From: Nilaparvata lugens
Taxonomy: Eukaryota > Arthropoda > Insecta > Hemiptera > Delphacidae
NCBI RefSeq assembly: GCF_014356525.2
Contig: NC_052505.1
Coordinates: 6,423,171-6,487,170 of the forward strand
Reading direction: 5' to 3'
DNA length: 64,000 nt
The position numbers were made by a program, and so were the translations under genes. Position 1 is the stretch's first letter, and each line of letters begins with the position of its first letter. Positions 1 to 12,508 of the stretch are shown here, piece after piece. Below the pieces are notes generated by a model, which made no database searches, had not been told where the DNA came from, and saw only the letters and a list, made by a program, of their open reading frames with translations.

Positions 1-3000
1 CGAGGGGTAGCCTACAAGATATACAGTTGAGGATTAAGCAATTTGTTAATTTTTCATTTTCAATTTTCAAAATAATTTATATAGTTTTTTATAATTTTTT
101 AAATATACATAACACTCATGACTATGATACACATTACAGGATAGTAAAGTTATAAGATACTGACTGATAAACAACAACTTATTTTTGAAGAAAGTAAAGT
201 AAATAAGATTAGTTGCGTAAGAACATAAATAGGATTTTAAATAATCCAATTCCAGATCATTGAAATGAACATTTAGATTGTTACACGTGCGAAATCATTA
301 TAATGCTAGTCAATTATGTAAGTACAATTTCTTATTGAATACACAATAAATATAATTTATTGAATATTGAAATATCAATTTCACCCTTACACTGCAAATG
401 TACTATTGTCTAACTTCAAACAGGAGATAATAAATAGAATTTCAAAACATATGCATTTGCATTTACAAATAAAATAAAACTGACATTGAATATAATAATT
501 CTCTCATTAATTTGCGTTTATTCTGCTATTGCCTGACTTCTTGGACTGTCAACATTAGTATATATTATATTATGCACATTAGATATAATGATTATTTATG
601 ACGAGCATTCGTGTTATTAGAATGCATTGCTGCCAGAGTTTCAAGCCGACTATATAGCTAATCGCATTACAAAGATTAATCTGCTATTTCTGCATCCAAA
701 CGAGCTGAGTTAGCGTGCCAAATTCCAGTGGGATTATGTTGGCTCAACCGGTACTCAAGCTTTTTGAAAAAAATGTGTGCGAGCATTAACCCATGTTACA
801 ATTTCATTCCACCACCATAATGAAATATTAGTGAAATCGCTCAGGTCGTTCATTATTTAGAAAACAGTTGATAAGCCAGTGCTGATTTGTGAAAATTAGT
901 TTGAAATTAAATTATTGGTACTGTTGTGGAAAATTTTATTACATTTGTCAAATAATTCTAATAAATGCATTTTTTTATTCGTGATGCATATCTTATTGTT
1001 TAACACTAGTAGAACACACCATTTGATAATAGTAGAAACATGATTACTTGTTAGTAAGCTATCAAACGTGTCATCTGCCCATCTGGGACCTAACTCACCC
1101 ATCTATCCTGAAAAGCTTTGAAGTGTCACTAATTCTCTGACGTTTGGAACGGATTGTCGAGTTTTTGAACAGCTGCAGCCATCTAGCGTCGTAATCACTA
1201 ACTAATCCTATCGCTTTTTTCTTTGCTTGTCAGTTGGGGTCTTTTCCTTATAGCGTCCTTCTATCCTTGATTGCGCTATCCTTCCATCTCTCTCATTTTG
1301 ATCTGCTATGCTCGATGCTCTCTGTTCATAAATTATCGTTCTTGCTCTTCCAATCTTCCTCCATATCATAAAATTGTACGATCCTTGAATCATAAAGCTT
1401 ATGTATCCTTAGTGCATATAATTTACAATTATTTCTCCTTTTTTAAAGTAGACTAGGTTTAAACACAGCGTATATTTTAAAGTCTAAATTTCTATAATAT
1501 GTTTATGAAAATATTCATCTCTCATTTTATCTAATCTCTTTATCGTTTACATGTTCTTCCATATTCTTATATTTTACTTCACATTCAAATTCACATTTCC
1601 TAATGAATATTCCAAATTCATGAGAATAATCAATAAGAGCAAATCTCCACGGATTTAATGCAAATCTCCAATGCAATTTATTCTTGTGAACAGCATTTAT
1701 CATATTATAACATAAATGTGTTCCTCGATTTGTTATGCCATACTGTATAATCTAGATCTAGTGAATAAAATTTACTTTCTCCTTTGTTTCAGGTGAGAAC
1801 TTTCAATTTTCCTCTTATGTACAGCAATCATTGCGTAAGTAACTACTTGTACTAATTTATTGCTTTAACCCCTATTATGTTTATTATATTAATTCCTTTT
1901 CTTCGTGTTCGCTTCTGCATGTTAAAGGTTCTCTTGATGTTTGCACCCATGTTGAATTATTTATTGTACCATGTATCAGATTATATTATCACCACTTTTT
2001 GTAAATCTTAAACTCAATATTTTTAAAAACTCATTATAATTTATTTCCATGATAATGCATACAGGATTGCTGAAACCAACCTGTGATCTTCCTAGTTACA
2101 CAATTTTCCAACAATATTCATTTCAATTGGTGTATTCTAATATTTGAAAGAATCAGTATCAATGATTTATCGATCAACTGAAATCAATGATCAGAGAGAG
2201 CATGTTTCCTGATTTCTCATGAGCTCCAACATGAATCTACCAATCTGATAGATGGTTACAAGTGGCCGGTTCTAAGCTGTGGAGTAAGTCTACTAAGCTA
2301 TAGCTTAGTGGTGCAAGCAATCTGAATTATGAAGCAAGCCGCTTGTTGATATTCAACATATTTATTAATGAATTTGATGTCCGGTCATTCTGATAACTGA
2401 AAGGTCATACAATCCGGCTGAATTTATTACTGTTGTTGACTATATTACTCAGTAAATATTGCTGAGAATTGTAACGACAAGTAACTGTATTCGCCTGCAT
2501 GAATTTATGAGAGCTATCCATCTTTCATTTGTATCATGTACCTGTGTTCCCCATACACGGACGGCTCAATCTGCAGCTCTGTCTCTCCCATAAATGGTTT
2601 GTTCGATTCACTTCTTCGTTGAACTATCATCCAATTTTGATTTATCTCCTTGTTAAATGTATAGGGACAATGTAATGAGCCAATATCTTCTGGATGTACA
2701 GCTAGTAGAAAATGGAGTTATCGGGGGAGTATGACGTGTTTGTTGTGAAGTGAATTCAAAATTACTCTTAATTACTCTTGAATAGTTCAAGATACTCTGA
2801 ATGAAATGAAGAGTATTTGCGGTAGGTCTGCATGTATGAAATCTTTACGATGAATGCACTTGTATTTTTTGTTAAAAAAATCATTGATGTTGAAATTAAA
2901 CTTGTACTTGTTGTTGAGACAATACTTCAATGTAATATACATAATTTCTAATTCATATAATACATGACCATCACATTAATGTATTTCGATTGATACATTG

Positions 3001-4184
3001 CAACATATGCAAACAAATGTATTATTATTTTGTTGCTAGAAAAGATAACGATTTGGAATATTGTGACCTCGAAAAAGAAGCCTTGTTCCAAAAATGCAGG
3101 GTTGTTGAGAAACTTTCTAATACTTTTAAGAAGACTCAAAGGATATATTTTCTGTATCTTTTGTCTACTAAACAGAGATTACATTTGGTGCGCTGAAGTG
3201 TCAGCTTATTCAGATTTGTGAATTGGGCAGCCATTCTGCCGGCTTCCAACCAAGGACTTGGCGAATGCCTCAATGCAATTTTGCGTGCTGACAATGCTCG
3301 CTTTAAAAAGAACCAGTTTCAAAAGTCGCTGACTATATTTATAATGGGACTTGACCGTCGAGTGTTGAACCTGCAGGCCATCTCTTGCTTTTTCGTAGGA
3401 GTTTTGTTTTTTAATCACACTAAAATTCCTGCTTTTAGAATGAAATCGGGACAGAACAGGTGTGCCACGTTGGGTAGCGCATTAAAATTGACCCAGTTCC
3501 CAGCACTCACCTTAACTGCCGCCGCACTAAACTAATCCTTTATTCGGGGTGCTTCTTTATATTTTATCGAGACATTTGAACAATCTGGCCAAAGTTATTC
3601 TTTCTCTCGCTTACCGTTAGCTCTTTATCGGCGCCTATAATTTTCTCTCTCTTATTTCTTCTCTTTTCCACTCTTGATAACTTGATACAATTTCCTCATT
3701 ATGATAATCCCCCATTCCAATTTGGTTGTCCACTTTTATCTAAACTCGAAATATTCAACAGCTTCTATATTATGTTAGCTTTCACATTGTTCGGTGCTAT
3801 CTTATTTTTCGGATGAGATGAGCTTCTGTCGACCTGAGTACATGATTTTCGAATTTCGGTCGCTGCTTTTTCTATTTAAATCGTTTCACACGTATCCATC
3901 CAACATTCCATGGAACCAACACAGATGAGGAGAAAAGAGATCGTTTAGATAAGCTGGGTTTGTGAAGATTGTCACGTATGTACTTAGTGCTATTGTATAT
4001 CAGTGTTACTTTATATCATTCAAAAACTTACATTCCAGTGATTTTATCTTAATTTCCAGTAGGATTTATATGGGTGTGACATGAACAACTTTTCAGGAAA
4101 GTAGCTGACTGAATAGATTTAATATGAATATAAGTAAGTGAATGACTATGATACTTATATCAGATACATGTACATACAGGTTCG

Positions 4185-4187
<3 letters not shown>
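1..4187. other. Noncoding AT-rich stretch
   Basis: I see no coding exon, RNA gene or clear mobile element here. Open frames are short, in AT-rich sequence, and lack recognisable domains. Positions 3215-3540 are somewhat richer in GC and hold a 105-codon open frame (3218-3535) that resembles nothing I know. The interval lies upstream of the recognisable grh exons and could be intergenic or grh 5' sequence. Confidence 0.6.

Positions 4188-4240
<53 letters not shown>
4188..4240. repeat. (TA)n microsatellite
   Basis: An uninterrupted TA dinucleotide run of about 53 bp. A spurious open frame (isoleucine-tyrosine repeat) runs through it. Confidence 0.95.
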
Positions 4241-4245
<5 letters not shown>

Positions 4246-4457
4246 GAAATCTGGACTACCTAATGCAAGACTCCATACTTTTTCAAAAATAACAAATAAC
4301 GATTCTATTGAAAATCTTGAGGGAATAACTAATAAAACACAAAATAAGATAGAATAGAGCTCTCTTTTGTAACTGAACTCGAAACATACAAAATGTTCAT
4401 TTTCACGGTTATTTTAATTTATTCTCATTACATCGATTCGAATTTTTCAATATTTTT

Positions 4458-5649
4458 ACTTTCCTTGCTCTATTACCATAGGTAAGGAAAGTATTGCTTT
4501 CCAAAAAAATTTAAGGTACCCCAATTTCATGTTTTCTATACGTTTCAAGGTCCCTTGAGTCCAAAAACATGATTTTTGGGTGTTGGTCTGTGTATGTGTG
4601 TGTGTGTGTATGTGTGTATGTCTGTGAACACGATAACTCCATTCCTAATTAACCGATTGACTTGAAATTTTAAACTTAAGTTCCTTATACCATGAGGATC
4701 CGACAATAAGAAATTCAATAAAATTCAATTCAAGATGGCGGAGAAAATGGCGGATAATTACTAAAAGACCATGTTTTTCACGTTTTTCTCGAAAACGGCT
4801 CTAACGATTTTTTTTCAAATTTATACCATGGATAGCTATTTATAAGCCCTATCAACTGGCATGGGTCTCATTTCTGGGAAAATTTCAGGAGCTCCTTAAT
4901 ATTCTTGAGAAAAATGGCGGATAATGACTAAAAAACCATGTTTTTCACGGTTTTCTCGAAAACGGCTCTAACGATTTTCTTCAATTTCATATCATAGATA
5001 GATATTCATAAGCACTATCAACTGGCATGAGTTTCATCTCTCAGAAAATTTCAGGAGCTCCGTAATATTCTTGAGAAAAATGGCGGATAATGACTGAAAA
5101 ACCATGTTTTTCACGGTTTTCTCGAAAACGGCTCTAACGATTCTCTTCGAATTCATACCATGGATAGATATTCATAAGCCCTATCAAATGAAATGAGTTT
5201 TTTCTGGAATAATTGCAGGAGCTCCGTAATATTCTTGAGAAAAATGGCAGATAATTGCTAGAAACCATGTTTTTCACGATTTTCTCAAAAATAACTTGAC
5301 CGATTTTTTTTCAAATTCATACCCTGTATAGTTAGTTATTTATCAGCTCTATCAACTGGCATAAGTCTCCTTTCTCGGAAACCAATGGGGGGTCCACTCC
5401 ATCCTTGGGAAATGGACTTAGTAACCTCCTTCTCGTGCATGAGGTAGGTAGGTAGCGCAGTTCATAAAAAGAACACATAGTCGAGATATTTCATCTGTAG
5501 AACAGCTGTTTTGACGACTTTTAAAAAAATGACGACTGAAAAAAATCATCGAATTTCACAATTCACACAAAGAAAAAGTACTCTGAAAACAATTATATAT
5601 ACTCATATACAGAAGTCTGATCGTAGTTTCAAATATGAGCAAGGAAAGT
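4458..5649. mobile_element. 1.2-kb inverted-repeat element, non-autonomous
   Basis: The ends are exact 13-bp inverted repeats: ACTTTCCTTGCTC at 4458-4470 and its reverse complement at 5637-5649. Inside there are a GT-rich tract (about 4592-4622), a unique left part, and about four tandem units of ~165 bp. No transposase frame is present, so it would be non-autonomous. The phrase AAGGTACCCCAATTTC and the sequence after it resemble a repeat I associate with hemipteran genomes; that is memory, not a search. I could not define a target duplication, so the true boundaries may differ by some tens of bases. Confidence 0.6.
4735..5395. repeat. ~165-bp tandem repeat, about 4 copies
   Basis: The marker ATGGCGGATAAT or a close variant recurs at 4747, 4914, 5080 and 5244, spacings of 167, 166 and 164 bp. 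Each unit also carries CCATGTTTTTCACG and TCTCGAAAACGGCTCTAACG. The last unit is the most diverged. The array is nested in the inverted-repeat element above. Confidence 0.85.
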
Positions 5650-6467
5650 TGTGTGAGTGTAGAACACCAGATTTTTACATTTAATTTTGAATAATAGAAA
5701 TAATTTGAAGTGTTTTCTTGAATCAAGTCTCCTGTGCTTAATGTATTTTTCGTTGGAATCTCATAATATATCCATTGGTCCAAGTCCAAATTGATGTTTA
5801 TTGATTAAAATGAAGCATCTTTCTATTTTAACATATTAAGATAGAATTTAAATCATTCACCAAACATTGCAAATGAGTGTATATTCTCCATCATGTATAT
5901 TCCACCATTTATATTCTCTATAATACCAAAATACATCCACTTTTCATTCACAACCGTCTTATACCAATACATTTTCAACCCCACGTAGATGCAGTACGGT
6001 ACGCCACTATACCAACTGTTTTCATTTTTTATCCATTCAAACTAGTTTCTCTGGCATGCATTCATTGTCAACCCTCTCTTTCCAATACCACCCTCGCTCG
6101 CTAGTGCACCTAGCAATCTTCTTCCTATCCTTTTCATCCCTTTCCTGTTCATCTTGTGCAAGTGCTGACACCACTTCCACCCCCCACGCCACCGCTTATC
6201 AATCCACCCGTGAAATAGCCTAACCGTTTCACTTGAACTATTATTCTATTCAAGTACTCTTCCGGATAGGTCATCATCTCCATTAACCGCCCCCTCATTC
6301 TATTGTAATCCGAGTAGGAACATTGAATTAGCATAACGGTGATTTTTTGTCGGTTCCGGATGAACTGACATTAAAACATCTTTTTGTTTACATCTTTCAT
6401 CACTAACGAATATGTCCTCATGCATGAAGATCTTGAAACACACAGTCTCCCGTTTCTGAATTTCAGT
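5650..6467. other. Noncoding, nothing recognised
   Basis: No gene or repeat is recognised. The segment 6050-6360 is more GC-rich than its surroundings but has no credible exon. Confidence 0.5.
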
Positions 6468-6557
6468 ACAATAATTTGTTGGTGTATAGTATTTTTGTTA
6501 TACAATAATTTTTGGTGTATAATATTTTTTTCTATACAATAATTTGTTGGTGTTAAG
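6468..6557. repeat. 34-bp tandem repeat, 2.6 copies
   Basis: ACAATAATTT followed by GTTGGTGTA-like sequence starts at 6468, 6502 and 6536, a 34-bp period with small indels. Confidence 0.8.
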
Positions 6558-6746
6558 TATATCAGATATAACCAAGGGAAGACATGAGTAAATACAGACA
6601 GTACTCTTATACAATTCAGTTACTGCTTCTGAACTGGAACGTTGTGGCTTTCTGCATTCTTGCACCGGTTTGAGCTTTCAATTGACACATTACATCAATT
6701 GGAAGTTGGATTTATACCTTTAGTACAATAAAGATCAGATGTTAGG

Positions 6747-6945
6747 TGTATCAATAGAAAGTTTCTCAATGAAATAGGTACTTGGGAATATATTCACTTT
6801 TAACTTGTCAAACTTATCAATAAAAAGTTTCTCAATGAGATAGGTACTTGGGAATATATTCACTTTTAACTTGTCAAACTTATCAATAAAAAGTTTCTCA
6901 ATGAAATAGGTACTTGGAAATATATTCACTTTCAACTGTTCAAAC
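6747..6945. repeat. 66-bp tandem repeat, 3 copies
   Basis: GTTTCTCAATGA starts at 6761, 6827 and 6893, a strict 66-bp period. Copies 1 and 2 are nearly identical; copy 3 diverges at its end. Because 66 is a multiple of three, the minus strand keeps an open frame of 22-residue repeats (6735-6968). I see no other coding evidence for that frame. Confidence 0.9.
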
Positions 6946-6969
6946 TGTTTTATAAAACATAAATACATT

Positions 6970-8218
6970 TAATGAATTTACTTGGAGAATATTCGCACAA
7001 ACTTTATACTATTGACTGATCTATTCCTTGATTGAAGACATACGATCTTTCCTCTCTCTCTTTACTTTTGATCACTTTCTGAACCAACGTTATAGACACA
7101 TCTCCTAACTCCAAAGAATAGCAATAATGTGGGCTTGATTTCTGTATATAAAAACACATTGGGGTGAACTTTCTAAAACTGCCAGGTTTGAGGAAAAAAT
7201 TATCGTGAAGGGTGAATTCGGAATGGAATCAACGAAAATGAAACATCAACCCTCCCCCTTCGTTTGATTTTGAAAAAAACGACCCCTCGTAATCTATTAA
7301 ATGAATATAGTAGGGGAAAAATCAATGCAATACTTGTTCACCTGTTGACTGCCGGCATGTGAATAGAGCTTTCTCGTTATTTTTCAGAAAAATGTGTTTT
7401 TAAAAAACTTATATGAAGTTGTTCGAAGTGAATGCTTCACACAGTGAGACTTTTGTGTTTGATATTCCTCATGAATAGGTCTTATGTTGAATGCATACTT
7501 TTGCTTAAGTGATCAGAAAGAATGATTCTATTGAGTCATGTAGAATTATTTATCTATAATCTAACAAAATTAAAAACTCCTGCGAAAACAAATCTATTCA
7601 ATTTATTTATTTATTTCAATTTTCACAACATTACATTTCATCAAGTACATATAATAACTTCTCTAGCTATTTAGCTATTTGAGAGGTATACAGTTAGAAA
7701 ATTTTCAGACAATAATTATTTTATAACTCTTTGATAATTCCAATGAACACAAAGTCAACAACAGAAGTTCGAAAACAGTTCAGTACAGATTGTCGGTACA
7801 CTTTTTTAGCATCTATTTTCAGAATATACTATTCTTTAACTGCTATGAATAAAGGATGTTGTGGGTACTACTGCTCTAACTATGCCTGTTCGATGATACT
7901 ATTTTTACATTATCTTGTTATCAAAGTATCCAGGCATTGCATGATATGTGACTTGTGATTGAGAACTATTAAAACAAATCTAAAATTGAAATTCATTAAA
8001 TAAATAGGTGGAATTTGTGAATGACAGAAGAATATGGATGATAATGATAATATAAATCAATACAGGATCCCAGTTATTATTGGGGTTTATTGAAGAATTT
8101 TACATTTTCCTAGTTCTCAATCCTCCTATTCATGCTCTAGGAAGATATTCATCATACTGAAATCAAATCGATCTAGACAATAATATTGGAAATTTAATTT
8201 TATAATGTGTCTAGTAGT
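6970..8218. other. Noncoding; short TTTA-rich tract
   Basis: No gene is recognised. At about 7595-7660 a TTTATTTATTTATTTCAATTT-like tract is followed by sequence typical of the A-rich tail of a minus-strand retroelement, but no body is attached. The 75-codon open frame 7731-7958 has no recognisable domain. Confidence 0.45.
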
Positions 8219-8312
8219 TTTCGAAAATTTGTAAACTAAATTTCAACTGCAATGGAATATATAATTTTCGAAAATTTGTTAACTTAATTTTAACTGCAAC
8301 GGAATATAATAT
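8219..8312. repeat. 47-bp tandem duplication
   Basis: TTTTCGAAAATTTGT starts at 8219 and 8266. Two units follow one another with several substitutions. Confidence 0.75.
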
Positions 8313-8639
8313 TATCTAGATGGAACTCTCAAACAAAACCGCTTCTCATAATGGATTAATGTTTATTTGAATAAATGAAATGAAGCAAGTGGGAAGGTAT
8401 CATTTGTAGTCGTGGCCTAATACTTGAACTAGAGCCTCATAAACTCATCTTATACAGCAGCCGTTTCAGATTGCTTTCTACTCAGTAGAATAGTAGTTCA
8501 TGTGGAAGTGATGTGTCTGACTGTATCAGAAATCTTGGAGCAGGGAGACGGTTAACCGGGAGGAGAAGAAGAAGATCGGATTGTAGATGAGTTCAATTCT
8601 GTAGCAAGCCAGCAAAAGAGAAAAAATAAGTACACAATC

Positions 8640-8920
8640 GTTGGCGTTATCTTTCAGCCGCCATCTTTCTTCTCCGCTTCTCTTTGCGCTTAAGCGGATT
8701 AATTTCCGCGTCTTTCGACACTGCTCGTCTCCCTCTTATCAGCTCGTCTCTATTCTGTGGAACTCGCACGATCGAGATAGTGAGTGGTCCACGCCTCTCA
8801 CTCGGCAGGCAGCAACTCCTGTTCGTGAGGGTCTCCTGTCGGTGGCGCGGAGATTACTGATAATTTTCGTGTTAAATGGCAGGATACACACAGTAGACTG
8901 AGTAGAGCGTCGTTTGTCTG
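8640..8920 (+). promoter_or_regulatory. GC/CpG-richer island, possible promoter or 5' UTR
   Basis: After kilobases of AT-rich DNA this block is CpG-rich, with pyrimidine-rich stretches at 8640-8760. Both strands contain open frames, which is what raised GC alone produces. I see no protein motif. A distal promoter or enhancer of grh is possible, but this rests on composition only and the strand is a guess. Confidence 0.25.
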
Positions 8921-9884
8921 GACTAATAACTTCGCACCGGAAGCTATCCTGTCTATCTACGCTAGACAGAATACAGCAATGAATAAAGTACAGTATTACA
9001 TTCTGAATTATATACGTGTAGGTTGTATAGAGCAGATTGGAGCTGAGAATATAGTTGGAAGATGAAGCTTTTTGGTCATAGATGAGTTGCAAGTTTATTT
9101 TGAAGAATAGGAGAACTCGAGTACTTGGACTTGAATATTCTTAAATAGTCAGCATTACAATTCATGTACGTTTGATGTCAATTCCAATACCTATGATAGA
9201 AGAAATTACTGAGGAAATTGATTACTTCATACCATTGAGTAACTTGGAGAAATTTTCCTCATTACGCTGTCTCATACAGTACAAAGTTTCCATCTTAGAT
9301 TTCCTTCTAATGTACTTTTTATCACAGTCTTGCCGTATCTCTCATCACATATATACATGAAATTAGGTTTCATATTGTAACTAATGAATTTTCCTTCTAC
9401 AAGAATATTAAAAACTATTATAAGCACATTATTTAGTTGACTACAGTAAAATGTGTACGATTAGAATCGACGACTCACAATAGGTTTTACATGCGACATT
9501 TGTTCCACGATCCTATTCAGCGGTCGGCCAAATAAGGTGCCCAATCTAATGCTAGTATCAATGCCGCTATTGAAAGGCTAATCAAATCGGGTGCTTTGCA
9601 TAAAGAAGGCAAGGTCAGTACAGTAATACAAACCCAATGATCGCTGTGAAGGAGAGTGTAGGAATAAAGGAAATGGAGAAATGTATGCTAAATACGTATA
9701 CTGATCAGGATAAGAGAAAATTAGCTCACTTACAGATTATTGTTGGTGAGAATCTGTGAAACTTGCACAATTCTCTCTCTTTCTGTCTCTCTTTTAGTAT
9801 TCTCTCTATGAGGGGTCCATCCTACAGTGTTGAACAGCCTTCGATTGACTCAATTTCACCATCCCAACTTTCCCCCATTAACCT
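8921..9884. other. Noncoding, nothing recognised
   Basis: No exon, RNA gene or repeat could be supported in this interval. Confidence 0.5.
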
Positions 9885-10080
9885 CTAGAGTACACGAGCT
9901 GTGTATTTATATGCAGGTGTTCCAGTGATATATTTTGTTAAACGGCCTGTGTCTATCTTGCGCCTGCGTACAGCACAGTGCACATCACCCGAGTTAATCG
10001 CCATAAACAATGGCTTTACGAGGCATTTATTGGGCGCCGTATAATAAGACAAGTACCGTTGATGATGCACATAACTAAAC
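9885..10080. promoter_or_regulatory. Candidate conserved noncoding element
   Basis: A high-complexity block with balanced base composition and clustered homeodomain-like (TTAATCGCC) and Sox-like (ACAATGG at 10007-10013) sites. It looks like an enhancer, but that is an impression from sequence texture; no alignment was possible. Confidence 0.2.
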
Positions 10081-10293
10081 AGCCTTTCAATAGGCTAAAG
10101 GCTAGTTAACTATAGCACTTTCCAATCGTAGCCATTGTACGAATTGGAGCCTAAATAATGCTCTCTGGCCTAATGAAGTATGTGATCCTCACTACTCTGT
10201 CCTGTTCAGATAACGATGCTACAGGATTCGACTGATTATTGTAAGGGAAATATAAGGGATGTCATCTCTCCTGTATTTGATAGTTCACAGTTG

Positions 10294-10375
10294 TCAGGGA
10301 GACTATTCTCTATTCAGGGAGAATAATTCACAATTCAGGGAAAATAATTCACAATCCAGGGAGAATATTGTAACC
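10294..10375. repeat. 21-bp tandem repeat, about 4 copies
   Basis: Units beginning TCAGGGAGA or TCAGGGAAA start at 10294, 10314, 10335 and 10356. The period is 20-21 bp with drift. Confidence 0.8.
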
Positions 10376-11071
10376 TGCATGATTGGGAGTAACTTACCAG
10401 ATAAGTGTTTCGGACTTTTTTATATGGGTCAGCCTATGGACACAGTATAATTTTGTAACATTCAATGAGTCCTCATTTGATGTTGTTATAATTCATTATA
10501 TTGTTACTATTATCAATAGTAATTCACCATTCTATAGTAATTCACCGCATTCTACCTAGTAGCCTATTCCAATCGTTGGGAGTTTCTAAGTTGGAACTTG
10601 CCTACTCAAAGTTCGCGAATAGAAAAGTTTTGATTTGACTTGAAATAAATAGCCTGAGAGAACGTGTCATGTAAATAGCCTAAAAATTTAATTATTCAGG
10701 GAAAGGCTAAAACTAGACAATGCAGAATCTCAGTATACAAAATATACAATAAAGTTAGTTAGAAAATTAAAACTGATGCAACAGATTTAGCCTAAGAAAC
10801 ATAAAAAATAGCTTGCATATCTTGTTAGATGAGTGAATTGACAAATGAAGAAATGGTTGAATGATACATTTTATATTACAATGATACAAAAAAATTATTA
10901 TAGTGTTCATACATCACCATAATGGAATATTATGACTTCGAAAATGGATATAATATTTAGTGTTATAATCAGAATACACATTTACCACAGGCATTGGCCC
11001 ATGTGTGGAGCCTTCTTCATCCTGTTTGTATACTTGTCATTTGTATTACACTCTATATGAACGAAGAAGGA
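10376..11071. other. Noncoding, nothing recognised
   Basis: AT-rich sequence without a credible exon or repeat. Confidence 0.5.
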
Positions 11072-11591
11072 AATAGTTATTTGTGCAACTAGTGCGCAAA
11101 GTGACAGTTTGCTGCACCGAAAGAAAAGGCGAGGGCGGAATGGTATCTTGAGTGCAGCAGAGGAACTTTGCGCACGTATTTCACATTAAGTTTTTCCTAC
11201 AGTTACCATTGAATATGAAAAGTGGGTAATTATGGGTAAAATTGCCTGAAATCCATCAAATGTTTTTCTGTGTAATTTTATTATTGATAAAAACCTTAAT
11301 CCTAAAATCCTAAAGTCCTCGTTGTCCTTGGTTATAATATATAATGTAATAATTAGCGCGTTGTGCTTGGTTGCACCTCTGCTCACTATAGCAGCCACAG
11401 CAGTCACTGTTGCCAACTTCATTTTGATTTTGCTGCACTGGTGCTCCATATAACCTACTAAGTATTTTGCGTTGCCATGTTGCAAATCTGGAGTGCAGAA
11501 AAATTTTTCCCGCACTAGAGCGGAAAAGTGATTCTTTGCGTTCTGTAATTAGTGCAGCAATGGCCACTTTTCAACGTAACTGTAGGAAAAA
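11072..11591 (-). mobile_element. ~520-bp interspersed repeat, copy A (inverted)
   Basis: This is the reverse complement of a second copy at 30525-31060. The core 11191-11591 is bounded by perfect 16-bp inverted repeats, TTTTTCCTACAGTTAC at 11191-11206 and its complement at 11576-11591. The homology with the second copy continues past the inverted repeat to about 11072, through a second imperfect palindrome built on GTGCGCAAAG and GTGCAGCA. Short frames on the minus strand (85 and 109 codons) are partly shared with copy B but shift phase, so I treat the element as noncoding. Its class is unknown; a miniature inverted-repeat element is the nearest description. Confidence 0.75.
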
Positions 11592-12166
11592 TTAATTTCA
11601 ATTTGAACTCAGTGAGTTAAATTTGTTCTAGCAGAACTAACCATTATCTACAAGTTACTAGAATACTGTAAAGTATGTGGAGTTATCGGCAACACTGTTT
11701 ACGTACATCATGTGACATTTGTAGTGCCTTGGCCTACACACTACTACACACACATACCTGAGTTGACAACTTGTTTGAATGAGTGGCTGCGACTGTGACC
11801 ATATGCATTTTGCAGTTGCGTCTGGTCACTTTTCGTGGTTTGTTTGTAAACAGAGTTATTGATGCGGTAGGATATAGGTAGAACCAGAAAAACCAGGTCA
11901 CCAGCCCTGGAAACTTGTTCAGTGTGTTTGCATACTAGCCTATATGGATGGAAGTTGTGTTGCGGCTACGACGGGTTTGTCCAGGATTGATGCAGTCCGG
12001 ATGCAGATGCAGTGCGGTGCAGAGTGCAGTGGATCGATGGCCCTAGGCTGCTCAGTCAATGACTCTGCCGGTCATTCTCAAGTTCAAAACTGATCATTCT
12101 TAGGCCAGTAATCCGGTTTTTAGGATTTATTCTATCTGAAACATCAAGTTTGTTTGAGTAAACTCT
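11592..12166. other. Noncoding, nothing recognised
   Basis: No gene is recognised. A GC-richer part at about 11750-12060 has no open frame of interest. Confidence 0.5.
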
Positions 12167-12300
12167 GTTATAATCGAATAACTTTGGACATCATAAATTT
12201 GGGAGAGGGATAGCACAAGGTTACCTTATTTTTCCTCTCCCTAACATTTTTAAGATGTACTTATTGTATGAATCAATAGATAATTAATAAAAAAGAATAA
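12167..12300 (+). mobile_element. 5'-truncated LINE 3' end with hairpin and A-rich tail
   Basis: GGGAGAGG at 12201-12208 pairs with CCTCTCCC at 12234-12241. An AATAAAAAAGAATAAATAAT tail follows. A second fragment of the same family lies at 31640-31735. A 3' stem-loop followed by a simple A-rich tail is usual for CR1- or RTE-like LINEs; the family assignment is inference. Confidence 0.55.
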
Positions 12301-12459
12301 ATAATACATGATGCACTAGTGTCACAAATGAACTTAGCACATCTAATCTGACTCACAAATAGTCATTATCGTGAATAAATGATAGTTTCATTCATTTCGA
12401 TGACATTTTTCTATTGATCAGTGTTATTTGCTGCGAAAATTATCTGATAATGTAGCTAG

Positions 12460-12461
<2 letters not shown>

Positions 12462-12506
<45 letters not shown>
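12462..12506. repeat. (TA)n microsatellite
   Basis: About 45 bp of pure TA repeat. Confidence 0.95.

Positions 12507-12508
<2 letters not shown>

Noticed and set aside
4142..4357. Open frame through the (TA)n tract
   Set aside because: It consists of Ile-Tyr repeats produced by the microsatellite.
4735..5395. CRISPR-like array
   Set aside because: The units are contiguous long tandem repeats without unique spacers, in a eukaryotic genome.
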